A stretch of DNA of 58,510 bases from QHXQ01 sp036389375 (GTDB lineage: Bacteria; Acidobacteriota; Blastocatellia; Pyrinomonadales; Pyrinomonadaceae): positions 1 through 58,510 of the forward strand of contig DASVQA010000095.1 of the NCBI GenBank assembly GCA_036389375.1, read 5' to 3'. Of the stretch, positions 8,627 to 17,267 are shown piece by piece. The position numbers were made by a program, and so were the translations under genes. Every line of letters starts with the position of its first letter. Position 1 is the stretch's first letter. Under the pieces are notes generated by a model, which did no database searches, was not told where the DNA came from, and saw only the letters and a list, made by a program, of their open reading frames with translations.

Positions 8627-10210
8627 ATGAAGTTCAGCCACGCGCGCACGACCCGCGCGACCTCGTTCACGGCAACGTCAACAGCGCGCCTGCGCCGCCT
8701 CGCTGCGCTGGCGTTCATCGCTTGCCTGCTCGCCTTTCTCCCCGCGTCGGCGCAGACGGGCGCGCGTCCGAAGTTGCCGTCGGCCGATAAGATCGTGGGC
8801 GACTACATCAAGACTGTCGGCGGCAAAAAACGGCTCGCCGCTTTGCGCGATGCCGTGTATGAATGGACGGTCGAAGAGAATGGGCAGGCGGGGCAGGCGA
8901 CGACGCGCACGAAAGCGCCGGGCGCAGCCTTTATCGAGATCAAACTGGCGCGCGGCACTTACGCGGCCGGCGCGACCGCCCGCTCCGTCTGGACGCGCAG
9001 CTTCGACGGCGCGGCGCAGACCTTGACCGACGCGCAGGCCCGCTCCGCCCGGTTGCAAGCGCGCCTCGATGCGACGCGGCTCGCGGATTACAAACGCCAG
9101 AACCTGCTGGCGCTCGCCGTCGGCGTGGACACCATCGCGGGCGAGCCGGCCTACATTGTCGAGTTTCGGTCGCGCGATGCGGCGCGCGTGCGCTACCTGT
9201 TCGGCGCGCAGAGCAAACTGCTGCTGCGGACGACGGACGAGGCCCGCGCCCTGCAAATTGATTACGCTGACTATCGCGCCGAGAACGGCATACTCGAACC
9301 GCACCGCGTCACGTTCAAACTCGGTGAAGCCGCCCCGCTCACGCTCAAGCTGCAAAGCGCGCGTTACAACACGAACCTCGCTGACGCCTCGTTCGACGCC
9401 CCGCACGCAGAGACGCTCGACGTGGCGAAGCTGGTCAACGAAGTGATCGAGCGCGAACCCGTCGCGGGCATCAAGTTTGAAGAGTACACGTACAGCGTGA
9501 AGCAGACCGAGCAGGAGCTAAACGACAAGGGCGAGGCGAAGAAAGAGACGACGCGCGTGTGGGACGTGTTTCTCGCGCCGAACGGGCACGGCATCGGCAA
9601 ACTGGTGAGCATCAACGGCGCACCGCTCCCGGCCGAGCGCGCGGCGAAGGAAGAGAAGCGCGTCGTGGATTTTCTAACCGCCAATGAAAAGTCTGCGCCG
9701 CAGGCAAAGGAGCAGCGCGGGGGCGGTGGCTTCCACATCACGATGGGCAGCTACGGCTTCGACCTCGCAGACCTCCTACGCGCCTGCGAGTTTGTCGCGC
9801 CGCGCCGCGAACGCTTTCAGGGGCGCGAGGCCATCGTCTTCGACTATCGCCCGCGCGCAGAGTTTCGGACGAAGTCGAAGAACGACGAGATCCTGTCGAA
9901 GCTGAACGGCATCATCTGGATCGATCCGGTTGATAAAGTGGTCATGCGCATCGAGGCGCGGCTCAGCGGTGATTTCAAAGTCGGCGGCGGTCTCTTGATG
10001 CAGATCAAACCGGGCGCGGGCTTCGTCTTCGAGCGCCAACGCCTGCCGGACGGCTTCTGGGTGCCGCGCATCTTCCTCTGGAACGCCAACGGCAAGGGCT
10101 TCCTCGTCATGTCCATGAGCGTCTACGAGACGACCGAGTGGTACAACTTCAAACGCTTCAAAACCGAAGCGGGCGACGCCACGCTCAACGCGCCAAAGGT
10201 CGAACCGTAA
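8627..10210 (+). CDS. Exported protein with LolA/outer-membrane lipoprotein-sorting-like folds
   Basis: Probably a periplasmic protein of unknown role. The start at 8627 (AAGGA upstream) was chosen over an upstream in-frame ATG at 8597 that only adds lysine-rich residues. 527 residues: basic N-terminus, signal peptide (LAALAFIACLLAFLPASAQ), then two beta-rich halves. The first half opens with ADKIVGDYIKTVGGKKRLAAL and continues with EWTVEEN and DYADYRAENGILEPHRVTF, typical of LolA-fold proteins that wrap lipid in an open barrel. The second half (AGIKFEEYTYSVKQTEQELND onward) has a comparable long-strand pattern and ends with WYNFKRFKTE. It is followed by a terminator, so it is a single-gene unit. 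Confidence 0.6.
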   Translation: MKFSHARTTRATSFTATSTARLRRLAALAFIACLLAFLPASAQTGARPKLPSADKIVGDYIKTVGGKKRLAALRDAVYEWTVEENGQAGQATTRTKAPGAAFIEIKLARGTYAAGATARSVWTRSFDGAAQTLTDAQARSARLQARLDATRLADYKRQNLLALAVGVDTIAGEPAYIVEFRSRDAARVRYLFGAQSKLLLRTTDEARALQIDYADYRAENGILEPHRVTFKLGEAAPLTLKLQSARYNTNLADASFDAPHAETLDVAKLVNEVIEREPVAGIKFEEYTYSVKQTEQELNDKGEAKKETTRVWDVFLAPNGHGIGKLVSINGAPLPAERAAKEEKRVVDFLTANEKSAPQAKEQRGGGGFHITMGSYGFDLADLLRACEFVAPRRERFQGREAIVFDYRPRAEFRTKSKNDEILSKLNGIIWIDPVDKVVMRIEARLSGDFKVGGGLLMQIKPGAGFVFERQRLPDGFWVPRIFLWNANGKGFLVMSMSVYETTEWYNFKRFKTEAGDATLNAPKVEP

Positions 10211-10247
10211 GCGGCGCAATAAGCGCGTGCCAAGCGCCGCCGTTTTT
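10211..10247 (+). terminator. Hairpin terminator after the LolA-like gene
   Basis: GCGGCGC at 10211-10217 pairs with GCGCCGC at 10234-10240, followed by CGTTTTT. It begins directly after the stop codon. Confidence 0.6.
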
Positions 10248-10328
10248 CATTGCGCGTAACCGCAGGCGGGCACGAGCGCATTTGCATGTTGCTCGCGCCC
10301 GCTGCTGTTTCCAGCGCGTCCGCTGCTT

Positions 10329-10358
10329 TTGTCGCCGCGTGCCGCTTGCCGCTATAAT
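10329..10358 (+). promoter_or_regulatory. Promoter for ftsY-ribD-rsmA
   Basis: Consensus -10 TATAAT at 10353-10358 with a weak -35 (TTGTCG at 10329-10334, 18-base spacing), 47 bases before the ftsY ATG. Confidence 0.6.
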
Positions 10359-10405
10359 CAAGCCTTTCAAACAGCACCACTGAGCAAAGGCATTGATCCA
10401 TCCAC

Positions 10406-11725
10406 ATGGCTTTCTGGAGACGCAAGAAAGAAGATCGCTACATCACGCTCGGCCTCAACGAACCGGCCGCGCCCGCCGCCACCGAAGCGCCGCCGCCCGA
10501 ACCACCGGCCGCGCCCGCCGAGACGCGCACCACAAGCATCCCGCCCGCGCTCGAACCGACCGTGACGGGCGGCCCGCCGACGCCTCTGGCGAGCAGCACG
10601 ACGGACGCACCCGCAACAACGACCGCGCCGCCAGCACCGCCGCAGCGCGCGAGCGAAGATGCGCGCCAGCGTGAACCTGCGCCAGCGAGCGCGCCCCGGC
10701 CGCCGGTCACGCCGTCGCGTTCGCCCTTTACCACTTCGATTCTTGGGCTTGATCGTTCCATCGAAGAGTTGCAGGCCGAAGAGGCGGCGCTTGAGCGCAC
10801 GTTCGAGAAGCGCTTCCGCCACGCCGTCGCCGCCACGCGCGCCTCGCTCTCAGAGACGATTGACAACGTCTTTCAGGGGCGCAAGGTCATTGATGCCCAA
10901 CTGCTCGACGAACTCGAAGAGGCGCTCATTGCGGCCGACATCGGCGTGCCCACCACGCTCCATATCCTTGATACCGTGCGGCAGGGCATAGACCGCAAAC
11001 AGATCGGCGACATCGCCGCGCTCAAGGATGCGATCAAACATGAACTGTTAACGATCCTGCACGCGTCCGAGCGGGCGGGCGTGGCCTCCGAGACGAGCGT
11101 GCCCGAACACATCACGCCTTACGTGATGATGATCGTCGGCGTCAACGGCGTCGGCAAAACCACCACCATCGGCAAACTCGCGCAGCGCATCAAGGCCGAA
11201 GGCAACGACGTGCTCATCTGCGCCGCCGACACGTTTCGCGCCGCCGCCTCGGATCAACTCGCCATCTGGGCCGAGCGCACCGGCGTGCCCCTTATCCAGC
11301 AGAAGTCGGGCACAGACCCGGCGGCCGTCCTCTTCGACGCGCTCAAAGCGGCAAAGGCGCGCTCGTCCGACGTGCTTATCGTGGACACGGCCGGGCGGCT
11401 GCACAACAAGTCGAACCTGATGGCGGAGCTAGAGAAGATGAAGCGCATCGCGGGGCGCGAAGTTACGGGCGCGCCGCACGAGACGCTGCTCGTGATTGAC
11501 GCCGTCACCGGGCAGAACGGGCTGGAACAGGCGCGGCAGTTTCTCAAGGTCGCAGGTGTGACCGGCATCGTGCTCACAAAACTCGACGGCACGGCGAAGG
11601 GCGGCATCGCCGTCGCTATCGCCAAAGAGTTGGGTCTGCCAATTCGCTACGCGGGCATCGGCGAGAAGGTGGACGACCTCGTGGTTTTCGATCCGGCGCA
11701 ATACGTCAACAGTCTGTTTGAGTAA
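10406..11725 (+). CDS. ftsY: Signal recognition particle receptor FtsY
   Basis: GTPase that docks SRP-ribosome complexes at the inner membrane for co-translational insertion. 439 residues. The N-terminal A domain (about 1-110) is Pro/Ala/Thr-rich. The N domain follows, then the G domain with P-loop GVNGVGKTTTIGKLAQ, DTFRAAASDQL, DTAGRLHNKSNLM and TKLDGTAKGG, and the C-terminal GEKVDDLVVFDPAQYV typical of FtsY. It starts the run ftsY-ribD-rsmA; ribD begins about ten bases after its stop. Confidence 0.97.
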   Translation: MAFWRRKKEDRYITLGLNEPAAPAATEAPPPEPPAAPAETRTTSIPPALEPTVTGGPPTPLASSTTDAPATTTAPPAPPQRASEDARQREPAPASAPRPPVTPSRSPFTTSILGLDRSIEELQAEEAALERTFEKRFRHAVAATRASLSETIDNVFQGRKVIDAQLLDELEEALIAADIGVPTTLHILDTVRQGIDRKQIGDIAALKDAIKHELLTILHASERAGVASETSVPEHITPYVMMIVGVNGVGKTTTIGKLAQRIKAEGNDVLICAADTFRAAASDQLAIWAERTGVPLIQQKSGTDPAAVLFDALKAAKARSSDVLIVDTAGRLHNKSNLMAELEKMKRIAGREVTGAPHETLLVIDAVTGQNGLEQARQFLKVAGVTGIVLTKLDGTAKGGIAVAIAKELGLPIRYAGIGEKVDDLVVFDPAQYVNSLFE

Positions 11726-11736
11726 CGATTCAGAGT

Positions 11737-12912
11737 TTGCCACCCGAAACACAAAACGAGCCGGCGCACGGCTGGCGCGCGGCTGAGACGCAGTTGATGC
11801 AGCGCGCGCTCGAACTGGCGGCGCGGGGCGTGGGGCAGGTCAGTCCCGGCCCGCTCGTCGGCTGCGTGCTCGCTGACGCGGGCGGCGCGGTGGTGGGCGA
11901 AGGCTGCTATCTGTACGAGCAGGTCAAGCATGCCGAGACGCTGGCGCTCGAACAGGCGGGCGCGCGGGCGCGCGGCGCAACCGCCTACGTCTCGCTCGAA
12001 CCGCACGCGCATCAAGGGCGCACGCCGCCATGTACGACGGCGCTGATTGAAGCAGGCGTGCGGCGCGTGGTCGCAGCCGGCGAAGACCCGAACCCGCTCG
12101 TCTCCGGGCGTGGTTTCGCGCACCTGCGCGCGGCGGGCGTTGAAGTTCGCACGGGGCTGTTGGCGGATGAAGCGGCGCGGCTGAACGAAAAATATTTCCA
12201 TGCGATGCGGCACGCGCGCCCGTTCGTCCATTTGAAACTGGCGTGCTCGCTCGATGGGCGCATCGCCACGCACACCGGCGACGCGCGCTGGATCACGGGC
12301 CCGGAGGCGCGCGCGCATGTCCATCGCCTGCGGCGCGAGTATGACGCCATCCTCGTCGGCGCGGGCACGGCCCTTGCCGATGATCCGTTGCTGACAGATC
12401 GCTCGGGCCTCGCGCGCCATCGCCCGCTCGTCCGCGTCGTGCTTGACGACCGGCTGCAACTCACGCCGCAGACGCAACTCGCGCAGACCGCGCGCACAAC
12501 ACCCGTCATCGTCTATACCACTGAACAGGCGGACGAGCGCGCGCGTGCGGCGCTCGCCGCTTGCGGCGTCGAAGTCGTGCGTCTGCCGATGGGCGGGCGC
12601 GACCTGCGCGCCGTACTCGCAGACCTGTACGCGCGCACGCTCCACAGCCTCTTTGTCGAGGGCGGTGCAACGGTGGCCGGGCGTTTCCTCGATGCCGGGT
12701 TGGTCGAAAAGATCAGCTTCATGCTCGCGCCCGTCATCATCGGCGGCGCAGGGGCGCGCATGGCAGTCGGCGGCGCGGGCGCACGACTCGTTGCGGATGC
12801 GCCGCGCCTGCGTGACATAGAGATCACGCGGCACGGCGACGACGTGGAGATCACCGGCTACCCGCACAAGCAGTATGGCGAAAAAGAGGCTCGGCCAGAA
12901 CTTCCTCGTTGA
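11737..12912 (+). CDS. ribD: RibD: bifunctional diaminohydroxyphosphoribosylaminopyrimidine deaminase / uracil reductase
   Basis: Second and third steps of riboflavin synthesis. 391 residues: CDA-like deaminase (about 15-160), then RibG-type reductase (about 163-391; VHLKLACSLDGRIATHTGDA, EYDAILVGAGTALADDP, LFVEGGATVAGRFL). The deaminase zinc site is odd. HAE is present (His65, Glu67) and the second cysteine is present (Cys99), but the first cysteine position, normally LEPC, reads LEPHAHQGRTPPC (His90). Spacing (25 and 9 residues) matches the usual ligand positions, so this is a Cys-to-His change at a ligand. The start is a TTG 11 bases after ftsY; an ATG at 11797 would cut into the first helix. 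The 3' end overlaps rsmA by 38 bases. Confidence 0.93.
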   Translation: MPPETQNEPAHGWRAAETQLMQRALELAARGVGQVSPGPLVGCVLADAGGAVVGEGCYLYEQVKHAETLALEQAGARARGATAYVSLEPHAHQGRTPPCTTALIEAGVRRVVAAGEDPNPLVSGRGFAHLRAAGVEVRTGLLADEAARLNEKYFHAMRHARPFVHLKLACSLDGRIATHTGDARWITGPEARAHVHRLRREYDAILVGAGTALADDPLLTDRSGLARHRPLVRVVLDDRLQLTPQTQLAQTARTTPVIVYTTEQADERARAALAACGVEVVRLPMGGRDLRAVLADLYARTLHSLFVEGGATVAGRFLDAGLVEKISFMLAPVIIGGAGARMAVGGAGARLVADAPRLRDIEITRHGDDVEITGYPHKQYGEKEARPELPR

Positions 12913-13681
12913 CGCGGGCGTGGCGGCGCGCATCGTCGCGGCGCTTGCGCCGGCCGGGCAGACCGTGATCGAGATCGGGCCCGGTCGTGGCGCGTTGACA
13001 GCGCACTTGGTCGAACGCGCGGCGCGGGTCGTGGCCGTGGAGTTTGACCGCGATCTGATTCCCTTGCTGCACGAACGTTTCGATGGGCGGGCGAACTTCG
13101 AGTTGATCGCAGGCGACGCGCTCGCGGTTGATTTCTGCGCGGCGGTTGCGCCGAGCGCACACGCGCAGGTCGTGGCAAATCTGCCTTACAACATCTCGAC
13201 CGCCATCCTGCAAAGATTGATCGCGGCGCGCAACTGTCTGACGGAGATGGTGCTGATGTTGCAGCGCGAGGTGGTCGCGCGCATCATTGCGCCGCCGGGC
13301 GGGGCGGAACGCGGGTTTCTGTCCGTGCTGGTCGAAGCCTATTGCGAGGCGGAGGCGCTGTTCGATGTTGCGCCCGGTGCGTTTCGGCCCGTGCCGCAGG
13401 TGTGGAGCACGGTTGCGCGGCTGCGCGTGCGCCCGCAGCCGGCCGTCGAGGTGGCGGACGAGGCGCTCATGTGGCAACTGGTCAGCGCAGGCTTTGCGCA
13501 GCGGCGTAAGACGATCTTCAACAACCTGCGGAGCGCACCGCCCGGCTTAGCCGAACGCATCACGGCACGCGGCGGCGCAGGCGCGCTGCTTACCGTCGCC
13601 GCCGTCGAGCCGCAGCGCCGCGCGGAGACGCTCACGCTGGCGGACTGGGGGCGGCTGACACGCGCGCTGGAACTGCCTTAG
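12875..13681 (+). CDS. rsmA: 16S rRNA dimethyladenosine transferase RsmA (KsgA)
   Basis: Dimethylates the two adjacent adenines near the 3' end of 16S rRNA, a late 30S assembly step. 268 residues, family-typical. It begins with KKRLGQNFLVDAGVA. The SAM-binding Rossmann motif is VIEIGPGRGALTAHL, the acidic ribose-binding strand is VAVEFDRDLI, and catalytic motif IV is NLPYNIS. The C-terminal helical domain has the FAQRRKTIFNNLRS motif. The ATG lies inside the ribD 3' end, implying translational coupling. Confidence 0.96.
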   Translation: MAKKRLGQNFLVDAGVAARIVAALAPAGQTVIEIGPGRGALTAHLVERAARVVAVEFDRDLIPLLHERFDGRANFELIAGDALAVDFCAAVAPSAHAQVVANLPYNISTAILQRLIAARNCLTEMVLMLQREVVARIIAPPGGAERGFLSVLVEAYCEAEALFDVAPGAFRPVPQVWSTVARLRVRPQPAVEVADEALMWQLVSAGFAQRRKTIFNNLRSAPPGLAERITARGGAGALLTVAAVEPQRRAETLTLADWGRLTRALELP

Positions 13682-13788
13682 CGTTGGCGGCGCACACCGT
13701 TTTTGTTTGGCTTGCTGTGGCTGCGAAAACAATCTATAAGCTGCGGTCATAGCTCGACACCGCCCACGCGAGTCCGAAGATAGCTTAA

Positions 13789-14020
13789 CAAGCTGGTCTC
13801 CGTCCCCGACTACAACTCCTGCGCTACGGTCTCGCCATGCCTTCTGTGGTCTGCACGGCCGGCCTGACCTTACTTGTCCCGACCATCGCAGAGCGCGCCG
13901 TCTTCCTACAGTCCTTTCCGGCCATCACGCTGAGCGCATGGTACGGCGCTTGTCGAACTGCTGCGTCTCGGCGGCTTCATCTTTGTGGCGCTCCTCAGCA
14001 GCACCACGCGCGCCGCTTAG
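13789..14020 (+). pseudogene. Decayed DUF4118-like sensor-kinase N-terminal remnant
   Basis: The 532-base gap 13682-14213 has no intact gene, but two frames carry pieces like the membrane sensor module (DUF4118) of hybrid histidine kinases. In one frame, LQLLRYGLAMPSVV and ITLSAWYGACRTA recall the family's RYGLAL...AAWYGG pattern. About at the WYG motif the pattern jumps frame to VELLRLGGFIFVALLSS, recalling the last helix of the module, and then stops at 14018-14020. The order matches, but the central helices are shortened and there is a frameshift and no start. I read this as a deletion derivative; similarity judged by eye only. Confidence 0.35.
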
Positions 14021-14213
14021 GCTGAACAGCGTCGGCCGCACGTCGATTTCAAAGCCGGCCAACGTGGCCTGTTGGCCGCTGTGGCGCTTAACTTTAGAGC
14101 GGCGGATGCGAGTCCCTGTGAACCGTATGTTATACTTCGGCTTTGTAATAAATCAGCAAGATTAAGCCATTTGTTGCGCAGGCAAGCTGTTAGGCTGGGA
14201 GCGAAAAGATTAA

Positions 14214-15893
14214 GTGAGCAAGGTGATTGAGATAATTCCGCTCGGCGGGATCGGCGAGTTCGGGATGAACTGCATGGCGGTGCGTTACGACGACGAGTTG
14301 ATCGTCGTGGACGCCGGGATGGGCTTCCCTGAAGAGAGCGCCTATGGCGTGGACGTGTGCGTGCCGGACTTCGAGTTTCTCGAACCGTACCGCGATGAGT
14401 TGACCGCCATCGTGCTCACGCACGGGCACGAAGATCACTTGGGCGCGCTCCCTTACATCCTCAAAAAATTCAACGTCCCGGTCTATTGCTCGCACTTCAC
14501 GGCCGGTCTCGCCGAGAGCAAACTCGAAGAACACAACCTGCTCGACAGCGTGCTCATCCACCGCGTCGAGCCGCGCGAGACGGTCGAGATCGGCGTCTTC
14601 ACGGTCGAGTTTATCCGCGCCTCGCATTCGCTCATCGACTGTTTCTCGCTCGCCATCACGACGCCGCTCGGCACGATCATTCACACGGGCGATTACAAGG
14701 TGGACGAGACGCCCGTCATCGGCGAGCCGATTGATCTGCGGACGCTGCGCCGCTACGGGCAGGAGGGCGTGCTTGCGCTGCTCTCCGATTCGACGAACGC
14801 GACCGTGCCCGGCCGCACGCCTTCGGAGCGCGCCGTCATTCCCGCCTTTGAAGAGATTTTCGCCGAAGCCGAAGGACGCATCATCGTCGCGGCGTTTGCC
14901 TCGTCCATCCACCGCTTGCAGATCGTCTTCGACGTGGCGCAGCAGTTCGACCGCAAGGTCTGCGTGCTCGGTCGCTCCATGATGAAGAACGTCGAGATCG
15001 CCGACCGGCTCGGCTACCTCTACGTACACGAAGACGAGATGGTTTCGCTCGCGGAAGCGCGGCAGATGGCCGACCACGAGATCGTCTATCTCGTCACCGG
15101 CTCGCAGGGTGAGCCGCGCGCCGCGCTCTCGCAACTGTCCACGCAGTCTTACAAGGGTCTGAGCATCGGCGAGGGCGACACAGTGATCCTCTCGGCCCGC
15201 ATCATCCCCGGCAACGAGCGCTCCATCTCGCGCATGATCGGCGACATCTACAAACGCGGTGGCAAGATCATCGACGAGAAGCGCCGCCTGATCCACGTCA
15301 GCGGCCACGCCTCGCAGGAAGACATCCGCATCATGACCGAAGCGGTGCGCCCGCGCTACGTCGTGCCCATTCACGGCGAGTATCGCATGCTCTACCGGCA
15401 CAAAGAGTTTCTGAAGAACCACGTCGGCATCGCCGAAGAACAGATCGTGCTGATTGAGAACGGCGACGTGCTCGAACTCGACGGCGAACGCGCCGCCATC
15501 GTCGGTCAAAGCGACATCGGCCGCGTCTTCATAGACGAGAGCGGTTTTGAGGAGATCGACCGCGAGACCGTGCGCGAGCGGCGGCAGTTGGCGGGCGACG
15601 GCGTGGTTACGCCCGTCGTCACCATCAGCGAGGCGACCGGCGCGCTCGAAGCGCCGCCCGAAATCGTCACGCGCGGCCTGCTCGGCACAGACGGCGCAAA
15701 CAGCGGCAACGGCGCAAACGGCTTCGTGCTGAAACTGCAACGCGTCGTCACCGAAGCGGTCGAGAACGCGCCCGCCAACGAGCGCCGCGACATGAGCCTG
15801 CTCAAAGAGCGTGTCCGCCTCGAACTCAAACGCTACATCCAGAAACAGACCGGCGCGCGTCCCGTCATCATGCCCGTCGTCGTGCAGATTTAA
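14214..15893 (+). CDS. rnj: Ribonuclease J
   Basis: Metallo-beta-lactamase/beta-CASP ribonuclease acting as 5'-3' exonuclease and endonuclease in mRNA decay and rRNA maturation. 559 residues, family-typical. It opens with IEIIPLGGIGEFGMNCMAV. The metal site is LTHGHEDHLG (residues 69-78), with later ligands in ASHSLIDC and HTGDYKVDE. The beta-CASP region has SDSTNATVPGRTPSE and the motif VSGHASQEDI. The last ligand strand is VVPIHGEYRM. A short C-terminal domain ends in RPVIMPVVVQI. The start is a GTG. A TATACT at 14131-14136 may be its -10, but no good -35 accompanies it. Confidence 0.95.
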   Translation: MSKVIEIIPLGGIGEFGMNCMAVRYDDELIVVDAGMGFPEESAYGVDVCVPDFEFLEPYRDELTAIVLTHGHEDHLGALPYILKKFNVPVYCSHFTAGLAESKLEEHNLLDSVLIHRVEPRETVEIGVFTVEFIRASHSLIDCFSLAITTPLGTIIHTGDYKVDETPVIGEPIDLRTLRRYGQEGVLALLSDSTNATVPGRTPSERAVIPAFEEIFAEAEGRIIVAAFASSIHRLQIVFDVAQQFDRKVCVLGRSMMKNVEIADRLGYLYVHEDEMVSLAEARQMADHEIVYLVTGSQGEPRAALSQLSTQSYKGLSIGEGDTVILSARIIPGNERSISRMIGDIYKRGGKIIDEKRRLIHVSGHASQEDIRIMTEAVRPRYVVPIHGEYRMLYRHKEFLKNHVGIAEEQIVLIENGDVLELDGERAAIVGQSDIGRVFIDESGFEEIDRETVRERRQLAGDGVVTPVVTISEATGALEAPPEIVTRGLLGTDGANSGNGANGFVLKLQRVVTEAVENAPANERRDMSLLKERVRLELKRYIQKQTGARPVIMPVVVQI

Positions 15894-15910
15894 GCGCCCG
15901 AACATTACCG

Positions 15911-16366
15911 ATGCCAGATTCCGGCCAACCGAGGGACGCGGTCGAACTGCTGCGCCGCACGCGGATCGAAGTCGCGCCCGCACCGTTCGTCCTCGTCAGC
16001 CTGACGCCGCAGACTTGGGCGCGTCTGCTTGAGCAACCGGAACTCAGCCCGCGCCCCGATGCGCCCTTCATGCTCCTGCGCGACGCACACGAGGTCACGC
16101 TGCTGCTTGAAGAGACGGACTGGCTGGCCATGCGCCATGCCGCCCGCGACGCGCGCATCGAGAGCGGCTTCCGGCTCGTCACCTTCAACCTTGAACTCGG
16201 CTGGGACGTGACCGGCTATCTCGCCCTCGTCACGGACATACTGGCGCGCGCGCGTATTCCCATCGGCGCGCTGACCGCCTTCTCGCGCGATCACCTGCTC
16301 ATCAAACAAGCCGATCTCGGCGCGGCCCTCGCCGCGCTCAGCCCGCACGTCGCGGAGTTGTGTTAA
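15911..16366 (+). CDS. ACT-domain-like small protein
   Basis: 151 residues, predicted cytoplasmic. The N-terminal part has strand-helix segments (FVLVSLTPQTWARLLEQPEL). The C-terminal part (FRLVTFNLELGWDVTGYLAL, then ILARARIPIGALTAFSRDHL and LIKQADLGAALAAL) matches the beta-alpha-beta-beta-alpha-beta rhythm of ACT modules of the amino-acid-sensing kind. It lies 17 bases after rnj and overlaps the possible GTG start of the SDR gene, so all three probably share a transcript. It may bind a small ligand, but I see no partner enzyme. Confidence 0.55.
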   Translation: MPDSGQPRDAVELLRRTRIEVAPAPFVLVSLTPQTWARLLEQPELSPRPDAPFMLLRDAHEVTLLLEETDWLAMRHAARDARIESGFRLVTFNLELGWDVTGYLALVTDILARARIPIGALTAFSRDHLLIKQADLGAALAALSPHVAELC

Positions 16367-16371
16367 AGAAG

Positions 16372-17145
16372 ATGCCTGCCCAATGGTCGGAACAAGTTGT
16401 CCTCATCACAGGCGCGTCGAGCGGCATCGGGCGCGCGCTGGCGGTCGAGTTGGCGCGGCGCGGGGCGCGGGTCGGCCTGCTGGCGCGGCGCGCAGACGCT
16501 TTGCAGCAGGTTGTGCGCGACATAGAGACGGGCGGCGGGCGTGCGCTGGCGCTCGCGGCGGACGTAACGGATGGCGCGGCGGTGCAGAGAGCGGCCGAGC
16601 AGTTGCGCGCGCAGTTCGGGCCGGTTGACGTGCTGGTGGCGAACGCGGGCGTGTCCGGCCGGCTCGGTCTCAAACAGTTTGACGCAGAGGACGTGGCGGC
16701 AGTGCTTGCCGTCAACGTGAACGGGGCGGCGAACAGCGTGGCGGCCGTGCTGCCGGAGATGATCGCGCGCGGGCGCGGGCAGTTGGTGGCGATCTCAAGC
16801 CTCGCGGCTTATCGCGGCTTGCCGAAGTCCGCGCCCTATTGCGCGAGCAAGGCGGCGCTGACGGCGCTCTTTGAGAGCCTGCGCATAGACCTGCGCGGCA
16901 CGGGCGTGGACGTAAGCATCATCCATCCCGGCTTTATCAAGACGCCGCTCACCGCCAAGCGCCACACGCGCATGCCTTACCTGATGGAACTCGACGACGC
17001 GACGCAAAAGATCGTCCGCGCTATCGAGCGCCGGCGCAAGCTCTATGCTTTCCCTTGGCCGCTGGCGAGCCTTGGCCGCCTCGCTCTCATCATGCCCGTC
17101 GCGCTCTACGACGAACTGGCCACGCGCAACTCGTTCCGCGAATAA
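16372..17145 (+). CDS. Short-chain dehydrogenase/reductase
   Basis: NAD(P)-dependent oxidoreductase of the classical SDR family; substrate unknown. Cofactor motif TGASSGIG near residue 15, the structural NAG motif in VLVANAGVSG, the catalytic Ser in AISSLAAYRGLPKS and the YxxxK in YCASKAAL. The following PG (IIHPGFIKTPLT) is also typical. The C-terminal stretch RRRKLYAFPWPLASLGRLAL is semi-hydrophobic, as in SDRs of the DltE/YqjQ type that sit at the membrane. I chose ATG 16372; a GTG at 16360 would add four residues and overlap the preceding gene. Confidence 0.88.
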   Translation: MPAQWSEQVVLITGASSGIGRALAVELARRGARVGLLARRADALQQVVRDIETGGGRALALAADVTDGAAVQRAAEQLRAQFGPVDVLVANAGVSGRLGLKQFDAEDVAAVLAVNVNGAANSVAAVLPEMIARGRGQLVAISSLAAYRGLPKSAPYCASKAALTALFESLRIDLRGTGVDVSIIHPGFIKTPLTAKRHTRMPYLMELDDATQKIVRAIERRRKLYAFPWPLASLGRLALIMPVALYDELATRNSFRE

Positions 17146-17267
17146 ACAAATTATATTTAGCTTTCGGGCGGTTCGGGGATAGAATGCACGCGCGCCGGGC
17201 CACGCCCGCGCGGCTATATGCTGACCATCTCTTCACGCTCAACTTTGCCGGCCAAGGTATTCATGAC

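Noticed and set aside
14190..15983. 597-codon open frame opposite rnj
   Set aside because: Antisense shadow in high-GC DNA; composition is His/Arg/Asp-rich nonsense and the RNase J frame is certain.
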